A DNA stretch of 64,000 nucleotides. Source: Orthonyx spaldingii (Eukaryota; Chordata; Aves; Passeriformes; Orthonychidae). Of this stretch, positions 1-11,690 are shown one piece after another. The stretch's first letter is position 1, and each line of letters begins with the position of its first letter. The stretch spans positions 1,041,033 through 1,105,032 of the forward strand of contig VZTJ01001390.1 of assembly GCA_013397795.1 (NCBI GenBank), in the 5' to 3' direction. The notes under the pieces were generated by a model. The model made no database searches. It was not told the DNA's origin and was given only the letters and a program-made list of their open reading frames with translations. The position numbers and the translations under genes are program-made.

Positions 1-320
1 GGGGCGGTGTCTGTGGGTGAGGAGCCGGCGCGGGGGTCGCGGTGCGGGCGCTGGCGCGGTCCCGGAGGGTCTGGCGGGCTGTGCTGAGGGCGGCGGGGGC
101 CGGCGGTGCCGGGCACACGCGGGAGGCGATGCTCGCCCCGCACGCCTTGGGAACACCGGCGCTCCGGGGAGTCCGGGGCCGGGGCTGCGAGCTGTCCCCG
201 GAGAGTTGTCCCCAGAGGCTTAGGCGTAGCAGGTTCTGAGCACAGCGTGTTCCCAGCCCGGGCTGGCCCGGAGGTGTTGGCTGTGGAGAGCCGGAGGTTA
301 ACTCCGGTGAGAGGTTCTCA
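1..320 (+). promoter_or_regulatory. PPP2R3A: CpG-rich segment, probable PR130 promoter/5' noncoding exon of PPP2R3A
   Basis: The first ~240 bases are dense in CpG and G+C and then drop quickly to the ordinary AT-richer composition of the intron. That is the look of the inner edge of a vertebrate CpG-island promoter. It lies upstream of, and on the same strand as, the PR130 coding exon at 11691, so the likely role is promoter plus noncoding first exon. Candidate splice donors are seen at 307 (GTGAGA) and at 16 (GTGAGG), and nothing in the sequence decides between them. The island may begin before the window. Short open frames here are a by-product of high GC and I do not call them genes. Confidence 0.55.
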
Positions 321-2173
321 GGCTGTTCTTTTTCTGTGACCACTTGCCCCAGCACCCTGGGTAGCTGGACCTTCCATTATCTTCACTGCAGCTGTGAATG
401 AATACGTGGTCGTGAATGCAAGGTTTAATTTTTTTTCCCCGGCGTATTTCTTCATGAGCAAGAAAGGGAACAGCTTTGGCTACCAGACTCCTTGGTTCAC
501 GGGCAGATGAATTCGAGATTAAGTTGAGCATAAACTTGTAAAACTGAGATTGAATAACGAGTGGAATGATTTATGAAGGAGGTGTTCCTGCCGGAGTAAT
601 TCTCTCTGCAGGTCATCAGACTACGTTGGTCTCAAGTAATGTAAATATTTTTAAGCCTGGGACTAATTATATTACCTCTGTTTTTCCTGCTGAAGAAGGA
701 AACCCTGGGAGGTGTGCTACTCTGTGCTCCCATCTTTGCAGAAATGCAGGCTAGGTTTGTCCCCCAAGCTGTCTGCTGTTGAAGTGCTGCCTGCAAGGCA
801 GGGCACGTTTTTCTTGGTGGTGGTCTCATGGCTTTACCTCACATCATGTGATGCCTGCTTCAGAAAATAACTCTTCCAAGAATTTACTTGATTATTTCTT
901 TAAGACACCTTCTCTCTTCATTATTTATTGTCAACCTCTCAAGCTTGGCAGGTCTGCTCTCTCAGGTTGTCTGGGGGAGGTTATTTTAGTGAGAACTTTG
1001 AGGAGATTGTCAGTACTGTGAGACTTAGTTTTTTAAAATGATGTGTTTAATGTCTGCTGGATTCTGAGAAACTGAAGCATGAGACAGTGGTGGGTTGTTT
1101 GGGTTTTTTCCCAGTATTTATATATCTGGGAAGGGTACCAGTGTGTATCAGTTGCAACTGATTTATATCTGCCTGAAAATGAAAGAGAAAAGTCGAAGTT
1201 CCCTGGTGGCACATGGCCAGTTTCCATTACCTAGACCTTTGCAACCACTGTCATGTGTCATATTATTTTGTACTCGTAATTTGCACAGAGGTGCAATGTT
1301 AAAGGTAGCTGTGGGCAAAGCTCCTCAAATTACAGCTGACTGATGTGTGACTGCCAAACACTGCAGAGATTCACTGGTAAAGCATCTATTTCATTTCCTT
1401 CAGCTGCAACCTGTGGAGCAGGTGATGAATAATGTGGCTCAGGCAGTTCAGAAAGCTCTGTGGTGGAGCCCTGCGGTCTGACACTCATTGCTGGTAGCCC
1501 TGCAGGTATAAATATGATGCTGCATGGTGGAATTGATGGGTGGGGTGAGTGTTGGTTGGTGGTTTTTTGTTTTTAGTAAAGACCGTTCTCCATAGAGAAC
1601 TTCTCCACCCTCGAATTACACAGAAAACCTGACTTGAAGTAACTCTGAACTTGGCATGTCCTGGTGCAGGATAGAGGTTGCTTTGCCTTCGTTGTGTAAA
1701 TGTTTTCCAATACTGATTTGACTTAAATGACTGCATGTTCTTCTTCCCCGTAAGACCAGGCTTTTCTCCTGTTACACGGAACTTTTCTGAAGGCTCAGTT
1801 AGAGCTTAGACCCTGTGCTCCAGTTCTGTCAGAAACGGGACAGGGAAGAAGAACTGTGGGAGGAGGGGAATTTTCTCATCCATAATTAACGTAGTTGAGT
1901 GCTGTCATAAAGAACTGTTTTCATGTGTGTTATGGAACAAGATTCTTCCAGCAGACTTCACTGTTGCATTTCCTCTGCTGTTTAAGTCCCTGGTCTGGTT
2001 TGTGGAATTTCTGAGCTAGGACTGCCACAGCAGTTGTGACTAAGCAGGTGCTTTGCTTTGACCCTATGAAACACTCCCTAATGACACATACTTTGGAAAA
2101 TCAGGGCTTGAGCACCAGAAACTGATGTATTCTCTTTGCAGGGTAAAATGAAGATAATACTGGAACATATTAT

Positions 2174-2205
2174 CAATGTTAATAATTAACAATGTTAACA
2201 ATTAA
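2174..2205. repeat. AT-rich 16-bp tandem pair
   Basis: Two adjacent 16-base units beginning CAATGTTAA differ at one base. Each unit also contains TTAA/AATT half-sites that make short internal palindromes (TTAACAATGTTAA across the junction). Nothing else marks a function. Confidence 0.7.
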
Positions 2206-5200
2206 TCAGTGTTTGATTAGCATGTAAATCCTCTGCTGATGGAGAAATGAATAATTCTGATTGCAGAATAGTGTAGGATGCAGGAAGGCAATACCTGAGG
2301 TCATACCTGTAAAACATGAGCTAGTTAAAAATGACTTCATTTTAATGAATATGCAGCTTCACAAATGTGAACATGGCTGTTCTCTTAAAGTGAGGGAATC
2401 TTTGCATTTATCTGGTTTTCTGTTTGGTTTTTCTTCTGTGTGTATTGCTTTTCCTTTTAATCTGCTTCTGTTTAAATACACAGGGAAAAGAGAGAAATTA
2501 ATGGAAGTTCTCTTTGCTTTGTTGTTGTTTTGTACATTTTCCTGGGTTAATAAAGACACAGGAGAAGTTACTTCCTCTGTCTTACCAGGACATCAGGCTA
2601 AAACATCCTTAGTTTTCCTTGGTAGAGGACAGGGGACAGAAAAGTTATAAATTGTGCGTTGCTTTGAGCGCGCTGCTCTGTGCCTCTGGGGTGGCTTATC
2701 GAAGGCACAGGCACCGAAATGTGTAGCAGTGCCAGACTTGTTGGATGCCAGGACATGCTGCACCTTTTGGTGTAATTTGTTGCATTTCGACAGCGGCTGC
2801 TGCTCCCAGTGCGAGATGGAGGCTGGCAGGAACGGGCTTGTGGAAGGTCTGGCTGGTGGGAATGACAGCTCCTGGCTCCTGGGACGGTGCCTCGGAGCAG
2901 AGGGTGGGAATGTAGCACGGAATCGGAGCTTTTCCGTGTCACTGTGCTTGCTGCTGACCCATGGAAGAGCTCTGGTACTCCAGCTGGGGCCAGATATGGG
3001 CTGGGAACTGAGGCTGCCCTGGAGAAATGGGCTGCCACCTTACACAGAGAGAATTTTACTCAGAATCTTGAATGCCTGAGGATTTAAGTGACTCCAGTGT
3101 GACACATGTCAGACCTGAACAAGTTAGATGTGACAGCAGTGAGAAATGCATGAGCTCTGAATAGATGGGCAATGAATGCAAACAATTGTTTTTGCTTTAG
3201 TTGTTATTAAATTAAAAGTGTGTTTACTCTGCAGACCACTAGCAGATGGCAACTGTGCCACAGGAGAAATTTAACTTCCAAGTAAGTTTCCGTAAATGGT
3301 TTCAGGGAATCTGTAAATTGTAACCTCAGTGTCAGCAAAAGTTAATGACTGAGGGAATGCTGTCTTGGACACAAATCTTCCTTTGTTATTTTAACACTTA
3401 AATAAAATCACTTTAGTTCGTGTAAAGCAAATGGATACTGTTAATACTGAATTAACATTCCAGGGACAATAAATTTATCTTGCTAATATGAAATTATCTC
3501 TTTCCATATACGGTTATAAACAGCCAGGAGACACATTACTTAATCAAGCAGACTTTCTGACCTCTGCCCTGAGCCTTGCTAATTATGTGCTTTTGAAGCT
3601 TGTTCACTTCCAGTGTTTTACTGGTTGGTCACCTTAATTTCTGTCAGTGTGTCACAGCTCAGGCATTAATTTTGTTTTTTTCCCTTGTGCCTTGCTAAAC
3701 TTCAGCATGCTTGTGAATGTATTTGGGTCCTGCTAAGTGAGCAAAATCGGTGGTTCTACACAGACGTGGGGCTGGAACAATAATTAGTTGGCAAAGTATT
3801 TATATGTAACGGGTTGGCGTTACGTGGAAAAATCGTGTGAGCTTTTACTCTCTTGCTGTCTCATCTGTCGAACTGGAAACCATTCTCATGGGGCACAAAT
3901 TCCTGTCTGGTCAGTTTTAGTTCCAAGACTGTGCAAACGGAAAGTTGAAGAAAGGTATTTCAGAAAAGCTGAAAAGGGTGGCATCTTTCCTGGTGCTGTT
4001 AACTCTTCTCCTTCCCAGCTGACAGCCCCAGTGACAAGCCTTGCACGGCCGTGCCCTGGTGCTCCCAGCAGTTTCTGGTTTGCTCGTGTTCAGGGACTCT
4101 GTGTGCTGCTGTCTGTGAAGGGGATAGAGGCACTGGAGTGTTAGATAACCCTGTCACTTAACCTGAAGGGGTTACACTGAATAATACTGCCTTCACTGCA
4201 AGTCAGTATTTTAAAACAATAGATTACAGTCTACTGCCAGGTTTATTTTTAAAAATCAGTGCAGGCTATTATTATTGATACTAGCCCAGGTCTTTTTGAG
4301 TAGTGGGCTTGCCTTATGGTGCTGCTGTAAGTGTCGAGAGGTTGTATTTAAGTTAGTGTTGGAGGATTATTTTTCTTTAGGGTAAATCTACCAAAACAGA
4401 TTTCCCAGTGTAAAAACTGACTTCTCCAAATGCACAGTGACAGCAGAGCAGTGTCAGTGGTCCTGCCACGGACGGTGAGGCTCAAGGTCATGTCTGCTTG
4501 GAAACCTGCCCTGATAAGTGTTCCCATTGCCGTGGCCTCCGTGGGTCACTGCAGGAATGCTGCAGTCCAGCTACAGCTGGTAAAGTTCGATGGTCTGGAG
4601 CTCTTGGACAAGAAGGCACAAGAGACAAACAAGCAAATATTCTGCTGTGTCTGGAATCTCAGAGAGAGGTTAACAAAGGACTTTGTTAATGCTCCTTAAG
4701 GAAAATGAACTGCCATGGAGCAGGAGCGTAGCTTTCTCAGTAATTAATATCTGATTAAAGTGTGGGAAGGACTGTCAGCTTTTCTAGGGAAGGGTGATCA
4801 CTCTTCACTCCCGGGGGGATCTGTGTTAAGGCTTGTGTTGTTGCACACAGTTATAAATGGCTTGGAAGAGAGGCTGAGTAATGAAGTGACAGTATATGCT
4901 GAAAATCACAGAATTAGGGGAGCAGAAACAAAAGCTGGCTGCAGTTGCAGAAGGTTCTCACAGTACTTGGTTGTAGGTACTTGATACCAGCAGACGTAAA
5001 CTAATGTGCACAAAGGATAAACAACTCCCTGTGCCTGTGCAGTGATGAGCTCATGAGAATCTGGGCCGTTCAGGAAAGAGATCTTTTAAGTAATGCAGAT
5101 AAGGCTCTGTGAAACTCGCTCAGCAGCAGTCAAAAACAACAGAAAAAGGCAAATTGAAATGACATCTCTAGGAAGAGAAGGGGGAGCAAACCAGAATGCC

Positions 5201-5709
5201 ATGGTGTAAATCCGTGGTGTTTCTGTGTAAGGAATAACATACCCTCCCAAAGCTAGGGGCAGACATTCTCCCCTCTCCAAAGAGTTGTAGTTAATATTAG
5301 GGAAAAGCACATGATTGAAGAGCTTTTGTAAAAGGAGCAACCAAATAACTGGAACTTAGCCTGGAAAAAAACATGTTTGTATGTAGGAAGGATAAGAGGA
5401 AGGATTATGATAGAAATCTGCAGCCATGGGAATATCCCTGTTTATTTTGCCACCCCAGCATATCAAGAATTAAAGGGTATCAAGTGGAGCCCATGTAAAA
5501 GGTGGTGACTTTTGACAGAGGAGGTATAAAAACATGGCCCCTTGACTCCCCAGAGCCTTTCTGGGTCCGTGGCATCCTTTGATGAGACGTTTCCCAGGTT
5601 TGCTGCGTGCGTGTGCTGGTTTTAACCTGCCTCTGGTGGCACTGACCACCTGGTTCTTGTGCTGAGGAGTAGGTGGGCAGTCAGACCCCATCTGCCCTTT
5701 CCATGCCAT

Positions 5710-5960
5710 TCATAACTTTGTAGATTATTGTATCTCTCTGAAGTCACCTCTCTTCCAACCTGAAGAGCCTGGTCCTGCTCCATCATTCCTCATGGACCAA
5801 CTGTTCACGACCTCTGGATCATTACTGCTGCCCATCTCTGAACCTTTTTTCTGAGGCTGCATGAAAATATTGGTCTCTAAAAGTGAACACCTTCCTCTTG
5901 AATAGAATGTTCTCTCAGTAGATCTCTGAGCCTTTTACAAAGGACAATAGTATCTATTTC
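5710..5960 (-). mobile_element. Old, degraded CR1 LINE 3' fragment
   Basis: Read on the plus strand, the sequence follows the order of landmarks seen in the reverse complement of amniote CR1 3' regions: a stretch like 'tttgta...atctctctgaagtcacctctcttccaacctgaag', then 'catcattcctcatgga', then 'ctgcccatctctgaacct', then 'ctctaaaagtgaacacc'. Many substitutions and small gaps indicate an ancient insertion. The element therefore lies on the minus strand. The assignment rests on remembered consensus order; exact ends are not determinable by eye. Confidence 0.5.
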
Positions 5961-8900
5961 CTCTTGGAGGGCAAGTAGGAAGAAGGACAGAATGAGCTAA
6001 CCCAGGTGGTTATGAGAGCAGACACTTGAGAATGCATTATCTGAAAGCAGTGAGGCTGGAAAGGGAAAAACACTAAATAGGAATAATACTGATTTTTGAA
6101 AAGCAGCTCAAAAATTAATTTCTGCCTGTGGTTCTCATCTTGCCTGAATATTGTGCCCACTTTGGGTTCCTGTGACTTAAAGTGTGTAATTGAACCAGAA
6201 AAGCTTATCAGAGGGGCAGTGGGAATGATCAGAGGTGCAAAGTGGCTTCTGCGCTAGAAGAACTGAATAAGAGAAGGGAAGGAGAAGGCAGAGGGATGAC
6301 ATGGAGTTCTGTATATTTGGGAATGCTGTGGACAGTGTGCATGAAGGTGTAGTGTTTGTGCAGTGTCTCAGCACAAGATCTTGACATACTGAAGCTGATG
6401 AGTGACAGGATTGAAAGGGGTGGTGGATGGTAGAATGTCTTGTCAAAAGATGCTCAGGTTGCAAAAAATTTCTGTTGAATCCAGGGGTGCTCAAGCACAT
6501 GGGAGAGAAATCCTCCAGAGGTTAGTAAGGAGGCACAAACCACATCCAGCTTCACAGTTCTCGTGAACTGGGAACAGCTGCAGGCCAGGAGAGTACTCCT
6601 AGGAAATATCGTGTCTTTCTAATACTGCTCCTTGAGCATTGGCATTTAGCCACTGTTGGAGACAGAAATGGTTTTTCCTATGTTCTTGTGTAATCCTGAA
6701 AGATGGGATTCATCTAATGTAACTCGTTATCTCAAAACTAGGTGGTTAAACTCAGTGGGGTGATCTTTCTTTTTGAGGTGCCTCCCTATCTGCATTGCCT
6801 GCAGATAGCACTGAACACTTCACAGCTGTGTAGGTGAGATGGATCCCACCTCTGCCATGTTTTTGTAAGAAAATAGCTAACTAGACAGAATTCAGACAAG
6901 GATTTATAGCAATGACTCTGAAGATATCTCTCAGACACTCTCTGGCCCTCCTGGAGAAGGCTAAGAGGTGATTTGATTATACTGTGTTAGTACTTGTAGG
7001 AGAGGAAATTTGTCTTTTTCAAAGCTCTTTTCATTTAGCATAAGAAAGTGGGATGGCTGTTTGTGGAACCTGATGTTGAACATACTTAAATGGGAAATGA
7101 TGACCCTTTTTCTAGAATGTGTGTAATTAAATATTGAAGCACTTGAGGATATGAGGAGGTGTCCTCTGGTTCAAATAGAAGTGCTCAGTTTGAGTAGGTC
7201 ACATCCTCTAACGTTATGAGGCAAGTTGGGATTTGTAGCCATCACAGTTTGTTGCAGTTTCTAAAACATGAAATAGCTTGGAGCTAAAATCTCTTAGAAA
7301 TAAAGATTCTAAAGGTTCTGGTTGCTGTGCCAGTGTCAGTGGTATAAGCCCCTGTAATCCCCAAACTGTACAGGTGCAATTGTGAGTGGTTTCTTCTACT
7401 GTCCCTGAAGTGTGTGCACGTACATCAAATTTCTGCTGGTCACGTGAGGACTGGAAAGTTGCACTTCCCACCTAAGTCCTACTTACAAAATAGTTCTGTT
7501 GCCATTAAGCACATCAAAATATCATAAGCTGTAAATATGCAAGAAATACAGGACAAAGGAACAACTCAGATTTTTTCCTTCTGAACTTCTTCAGTGTAGG
7601 AAGAAAAGTTCCTCTTTTTAGTCTCGTGTTCCTTTTTGAAAAGTAATAAATTGTGCAAGTGATAGTGAATTGCTAACCAGTTCCTCGTGCTGCAGATAAG
7701 GGTTCAAAAAGAGTTTTGGTGAGTTAGAGGCTTTCAGAGGTATTGGAGCCCTGTCCTGTAGCTTTCTAGACTTCAGATTGCAAGTGCTGGCTGACAGTCC
7801 CCATCCGAACAGATTGTCATTGTTCAATTATTTAACTCCTGCATAATCTTTGCATGAATAGAATTTCTTGTGTGTCTTATAGAATAACCTTTTATATAAT
7901 TAGTATCTGCAATAATTTTTTCCTTCAGAACGTGATTCATGTCATCTTGCAGAGATAGGACAGACATAAAGCATTATTCTGCAGTCACACAAGAAGCACT
8001 GTTCATTCACAGTGTGTGCTGTGAAGCCAGTCCTGTATCCCCAGGGCTGGGTTGGTTTCGTGGCAGCAGTCCTGATTACAGGATCTTTCTGCAGTGTTTC
8101 TGAACTGGGGGCTGCTCCAGAGTCAAACTGGAATGAAGTGGCAGCCTGGAAAGAGCCAAGTAGGAAAATTTCTTGATGCATTTGGTCTTTTCATTCTACT
8201 TTAGTGACCCACCGAGAGTCACAACTGAAGCCCAGCCTGAGGCTGCCTTCCCAGATCTGCAAACAGGGATACTCCTCTCTTAGGCTTTGTCCTGACTAGG
8301 TTTGCATGCTGGATCATGTTCAATGGATCACACTCAAAGAAAGCTGCAAGCTGAGCATGTCCTACCTTGGGCAAGGCAGTGGGAAAGGAGACAAATTTCT
8401 GCTCTGCATCTGTAAGGATTTGTGCTGCTCCAGCCCTTGAATAACCTGAGCATGTTTCTGCAGACAGTCATAATAAAGCAATTAGTAAATAATTACTGAG
8501 AATACATTAGTTAGTGTGGTAGAAAAGAGGATATTGGGGTTTTGTATTGATTGTTTGATTACTTCCTCCTCTGGTGCAGCAGCAAAAGGTGCTGACAGCA
8601 GAGGCAGGAGGCAGCAGTCCTGTGTTGGTCTTGGCAAGTTTGTGTTTGCATTTTGTTGGTTTGTGATAGTACCAGAGGAACACAGGCAAACTGGAAAGGG
8701 ATTAGATTTGCATAAACACCTAAAACTGTTATTGGGCATAGCTGGCAATACAAGGTTGAACTAAGAAAAAAGAGTCCATTTAGGTTGGGAATCTAGGAGA
8801 CCTTCTCCTTGAAGGATTTGTGGAATACCCTTACAGATGCAAAAACTTCATTGTTTGCAGGTGGCTTAAAGAATTGGAGAAACTGGCTTAGTCAGTGAAA

Positions 8901-9554
8901 TGGGTATGTGTGGAGGGAGGAAATTACCCTTGGAGTGACAGAGGAGAAGGAGACAGTGAGTAATACATTATTACTCTAATTAAAAAATAACTTAATCAAG
9001 ATGTAATTATTGCCCAAATTAGGTATAAACCCAAACTGTTCTTTGCTGATAAAAGGAAGATCAGTCTCTCCTTGCTGGTATGACACGGAGGGAGGCAGGA
9101 GCCCTCAGGAAGCCCTATGCTTTTAGAGAAGCAATATTAATTCTTCATCAAACCTGCTGTTCTGAATACCTCTCCTTTCTCTAAATGTTATATAGTGATC
9201 ATTTCAGGAAATGCCAGAAGACTTGTTTGGAGCTGATGGAGTCTCAGAAAAGAAAAAGCAGCAGACCTCTTACCCCGATGTGTTGAAGGGAGTCCATGGA
9301 TCACTGGCCTTTTTGGAGGCCTAGCATGAGTTTCCTGACAGAGCCCGTGAAGGCACTGGGGAGCCAACAGCACTTTCTAAACTGATTCAGCAGAGGGTTT
9401 AGCACAGTGACAGTGAAGCCTGAGAGCAGTGACTGGGAGGGTGTGGAGTGTGTTCCCTGGGTTTGTGAGTGATGCTGTGAGCACTGCGGGGTGTGAGAAG
9501 CGTTCCGTGCACGCCCTTTCTCCACTGGCACCTTGACTCACTGCAGTGGCTGGG

Positions 9555-9698
9555 GCACACCTGGCACCTGCGCTCGTCCCTGAGCAAGGAGCACACCTGG
9601 TGCCACTGCTCATCCCTGGGCGAGGGACACAGCTGGCACCGCTGCTGTTCCCTCGGGAAGGGGCACACCTCATACCTGTGCTCATCCCTCGGGAGGGC
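9555..9698. repeat. 36-bp minisatellite, four copies
   Basis: Four head-to-tail units of exactly 36 bases (starts 9555, 9591, 9627, 9663) share the pattern 'gcacacctgg..cc.ctgctc.tccctcgg.aggg' with roughly 70-80% identity between units. The period is a multiple of three, so one plus-strand frame reads a 12-residue repeat of the type AHL.P.L.P..G, and frames on the other strand are open too. No start context, splice signal or family similarity supports translation. I read it as an intronic GC-rich minisatellite. Confidence 0.85.
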
Positions 9699-11190
9699 CC
9701 TCCCGCGCCGGAGGGGCTTTGGGCCGGTGCCAGTGGGTGTGGAAGGGGCAGGCCAGGGCAGGAGGAGCTGAGGAGCTGCTTGGCCCGTGGCTGAGAGGGG
9801 CAGGTGGCAGCCTGTTACAGAGCCCAGCATGGCAGTTAGCTCTTCATCTTGAATGCAATCGTTTCAATACCTTATATAATCCAAAGTGGGAAGGGTTTTT
9901 TACCTTTACCTGTGCCACTCCACGTAACTGCAATGGGCAGACATGGCACATCACAAATCCCATTGAACACTCTTGAATCAGTGCTTCTCAATTTTAGATG
10001 AAGGCTTTAAAATATGCAAAATGAGAATGTTTAGGCTTGTGCTCTCCCCAGTCACTGATTACAACAGCACCAAGCTCTTAGGGCACTTGCCTTGTGTGTG
10101 CTGTGTTTGTCCAGGCTTTGAGCTAAGCTGGTGGGATGGAACTATGTGGAGGGCAGAGCTTTCATCAGGTGCAGGCCTGGCCTTTCACAGTGCTGGATAT
10201 TTACCTTTGAAGAAACCAAAACAAACCTGTGCTGTGGAGTGACTTAGCTGTGTGATATAATAATATTTTATTAAATAGATTTCTGTTTGTACAGGAATAG
10301 AGGGTGCTCAGAATTCCACTGGGGTGTTTCCATTTGATTGTTCATGTATTAAAGAAGGATGAGGCTATGTCTAAAATTCAAGATGCTTAAATCTGATATT
10401 TCCTTTTTTTCATAACAAAGTTAAACAGCTTTTGGTTTTTTTTTTTCTGGTGCAATTCTGACCATGATGATAGGAAATGTAGCTGGAAATGACTGTGCTA
10501 AGTGTAAAACACTCAATTCCTAGTTTTCATAGGCTTAACCTTTATACAAGTGTCATTATCCTCGATGTCTACAGCAGTGGACTTACTGTATTAAATATGC
10601 TGCTATTTATGAGTTGCAAGAGAAACAGTTATTCCTCCTTAAAATATATTGCTATAGTCACAGAGACCTTGGTGAAAGGCTAATGGAAACCAATGTGGCC
10701 TTTACTAAAGACTGTGCATTCTTAGAGGCATTCAGCTACTTTGCTGCAGGCTTTTTGCAGCTTTTTATAATCCACAGAGCCTGGAAATCCTGAAAGTGTT
10801 TTTCTCTACTGCCCTTTGCTTAATCTTTGGAGTCTTGGAAAATGAAAGGCAGAAATTCACAACAGGATCAAAATGTTTTGCTCTATTAGAACTAAAGGTA
10901 ATGTTTTGCTCTGTCTGGGTAGGAAAAAAAGCAAGTCTGAAAAAAATTAATGAGTGGCTAAAATAGAGCTGTTAAAATGGCAGCACACAGACAGCTTGTG
11001 TATAAATATAGGCCAGCTCCTCAGCACTGTTCTTATATGGTAGATCTGAGTGAAGGAAGAATATCAGCCTCCTCCTGTCCTGTACAGGCCTGTGTGCTGG
11101 TTGTTCTGTCTGGTGCCAGATGTTTGGTAGTAGACAAGGCTGCATCATACATGGCAATCATAATGACTGTCACCTTTATTTCTGCTGCAG

Positions 11191-11690
11191 GGACCTGTGT
11201 CACCAGTGTGAGAGAGGAATCTCCCAAGCACACTGTGGATTTTTTGTCTGTACCTGCTGCTGGATTGTCTACCTTTTACTGACCCACCCAAAAAGAGAGA
11301 AAAACGGTGGAACAGAAGTTGTTGACTTGTCACTTCTGCCTAAGAACTGGCTGGATTTTATGGCCCCTGCTGGAGAAGCTTCCTGGACCATTGGAAATGG
11401 AGCAGCTCGTGCTGCACCTCTGCTGAGCAAGGCTTTCTGCGTGGAATACGGACATTGAGGTGCCTTAAGTTAAACCACATGCAAGTTGCACTGGTAGGTG
11501 TAACTGTACTGCTGAAATCACTGCAGACTTCTCCAGGGCTTTCCAAGGCAGCAGCTCCTCACACAGTTTGGATGTTTCCAATGGACATTTGGATGTTTTC
11601 ACCCAGCCTGGCGTGGCTGTGAGAAGCGAGCTTTCCCCTGCGAGGTTCATGGTGAGTTTTGCAGCCTCACTTCCCAGCGTGGGCTGTGCT
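11191..11690 (+). other. PPP2R3A: Probable 5' UTR of the PR130 exon
   Basis: Lies between the candidate acceptor ending at 11190 and the PR130 ATG. The frame remains open without a stop from about 11568, but it uses no strong start codon until 11691. The ATG at 11649 has a poor -3 base (T) and is directly followed by GTGAGT, which looks like a splice donor. The extent of the UTR is inference. Confidence 0.35.

Larger units (their letters stand above)
321..11190 (+). other. PPP2R3A: 5' intron of PPP2R3A (PR130 transcript)
   Basis: Noncoding stretch between the CpG-rich start and the large PR130 exon. The end point is inferred from a good polypyrimidine-AG acceptor ending at 11190 (TTTATTTCTGCTGCAG), which would leave about 500 bases of 5' UTR before the ATG. 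Other AGs further down, for example near 11525, are possible. It contains a 16-bp tandem pair (2174-2205), an old CR1-like segment (5710-5960) and a 36-bp minisatellite (9555-9698). No open frame here shows protein-family similarity that I recognise. Confidence 0.55.

Noticed and set aside
2598..3079. Overlapping 146- and 141-codon open frames on opposite strands
   Set aside because: Mutual overlap, no family resemblance, and location in a first intron suggest chance.
9399..9830. 143-codon minus-strand frame over the minisatellite
   Set aside because: Open only because the 36-bp unit has no stop in several frames.
11568..11690. N-terminal extension of PR130 starting at 11568
   Set aside because: The codon at 11568 is TTG, not ATG. 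The homologous protein starts at MAATYRL, with a good Kozak context at 11691.
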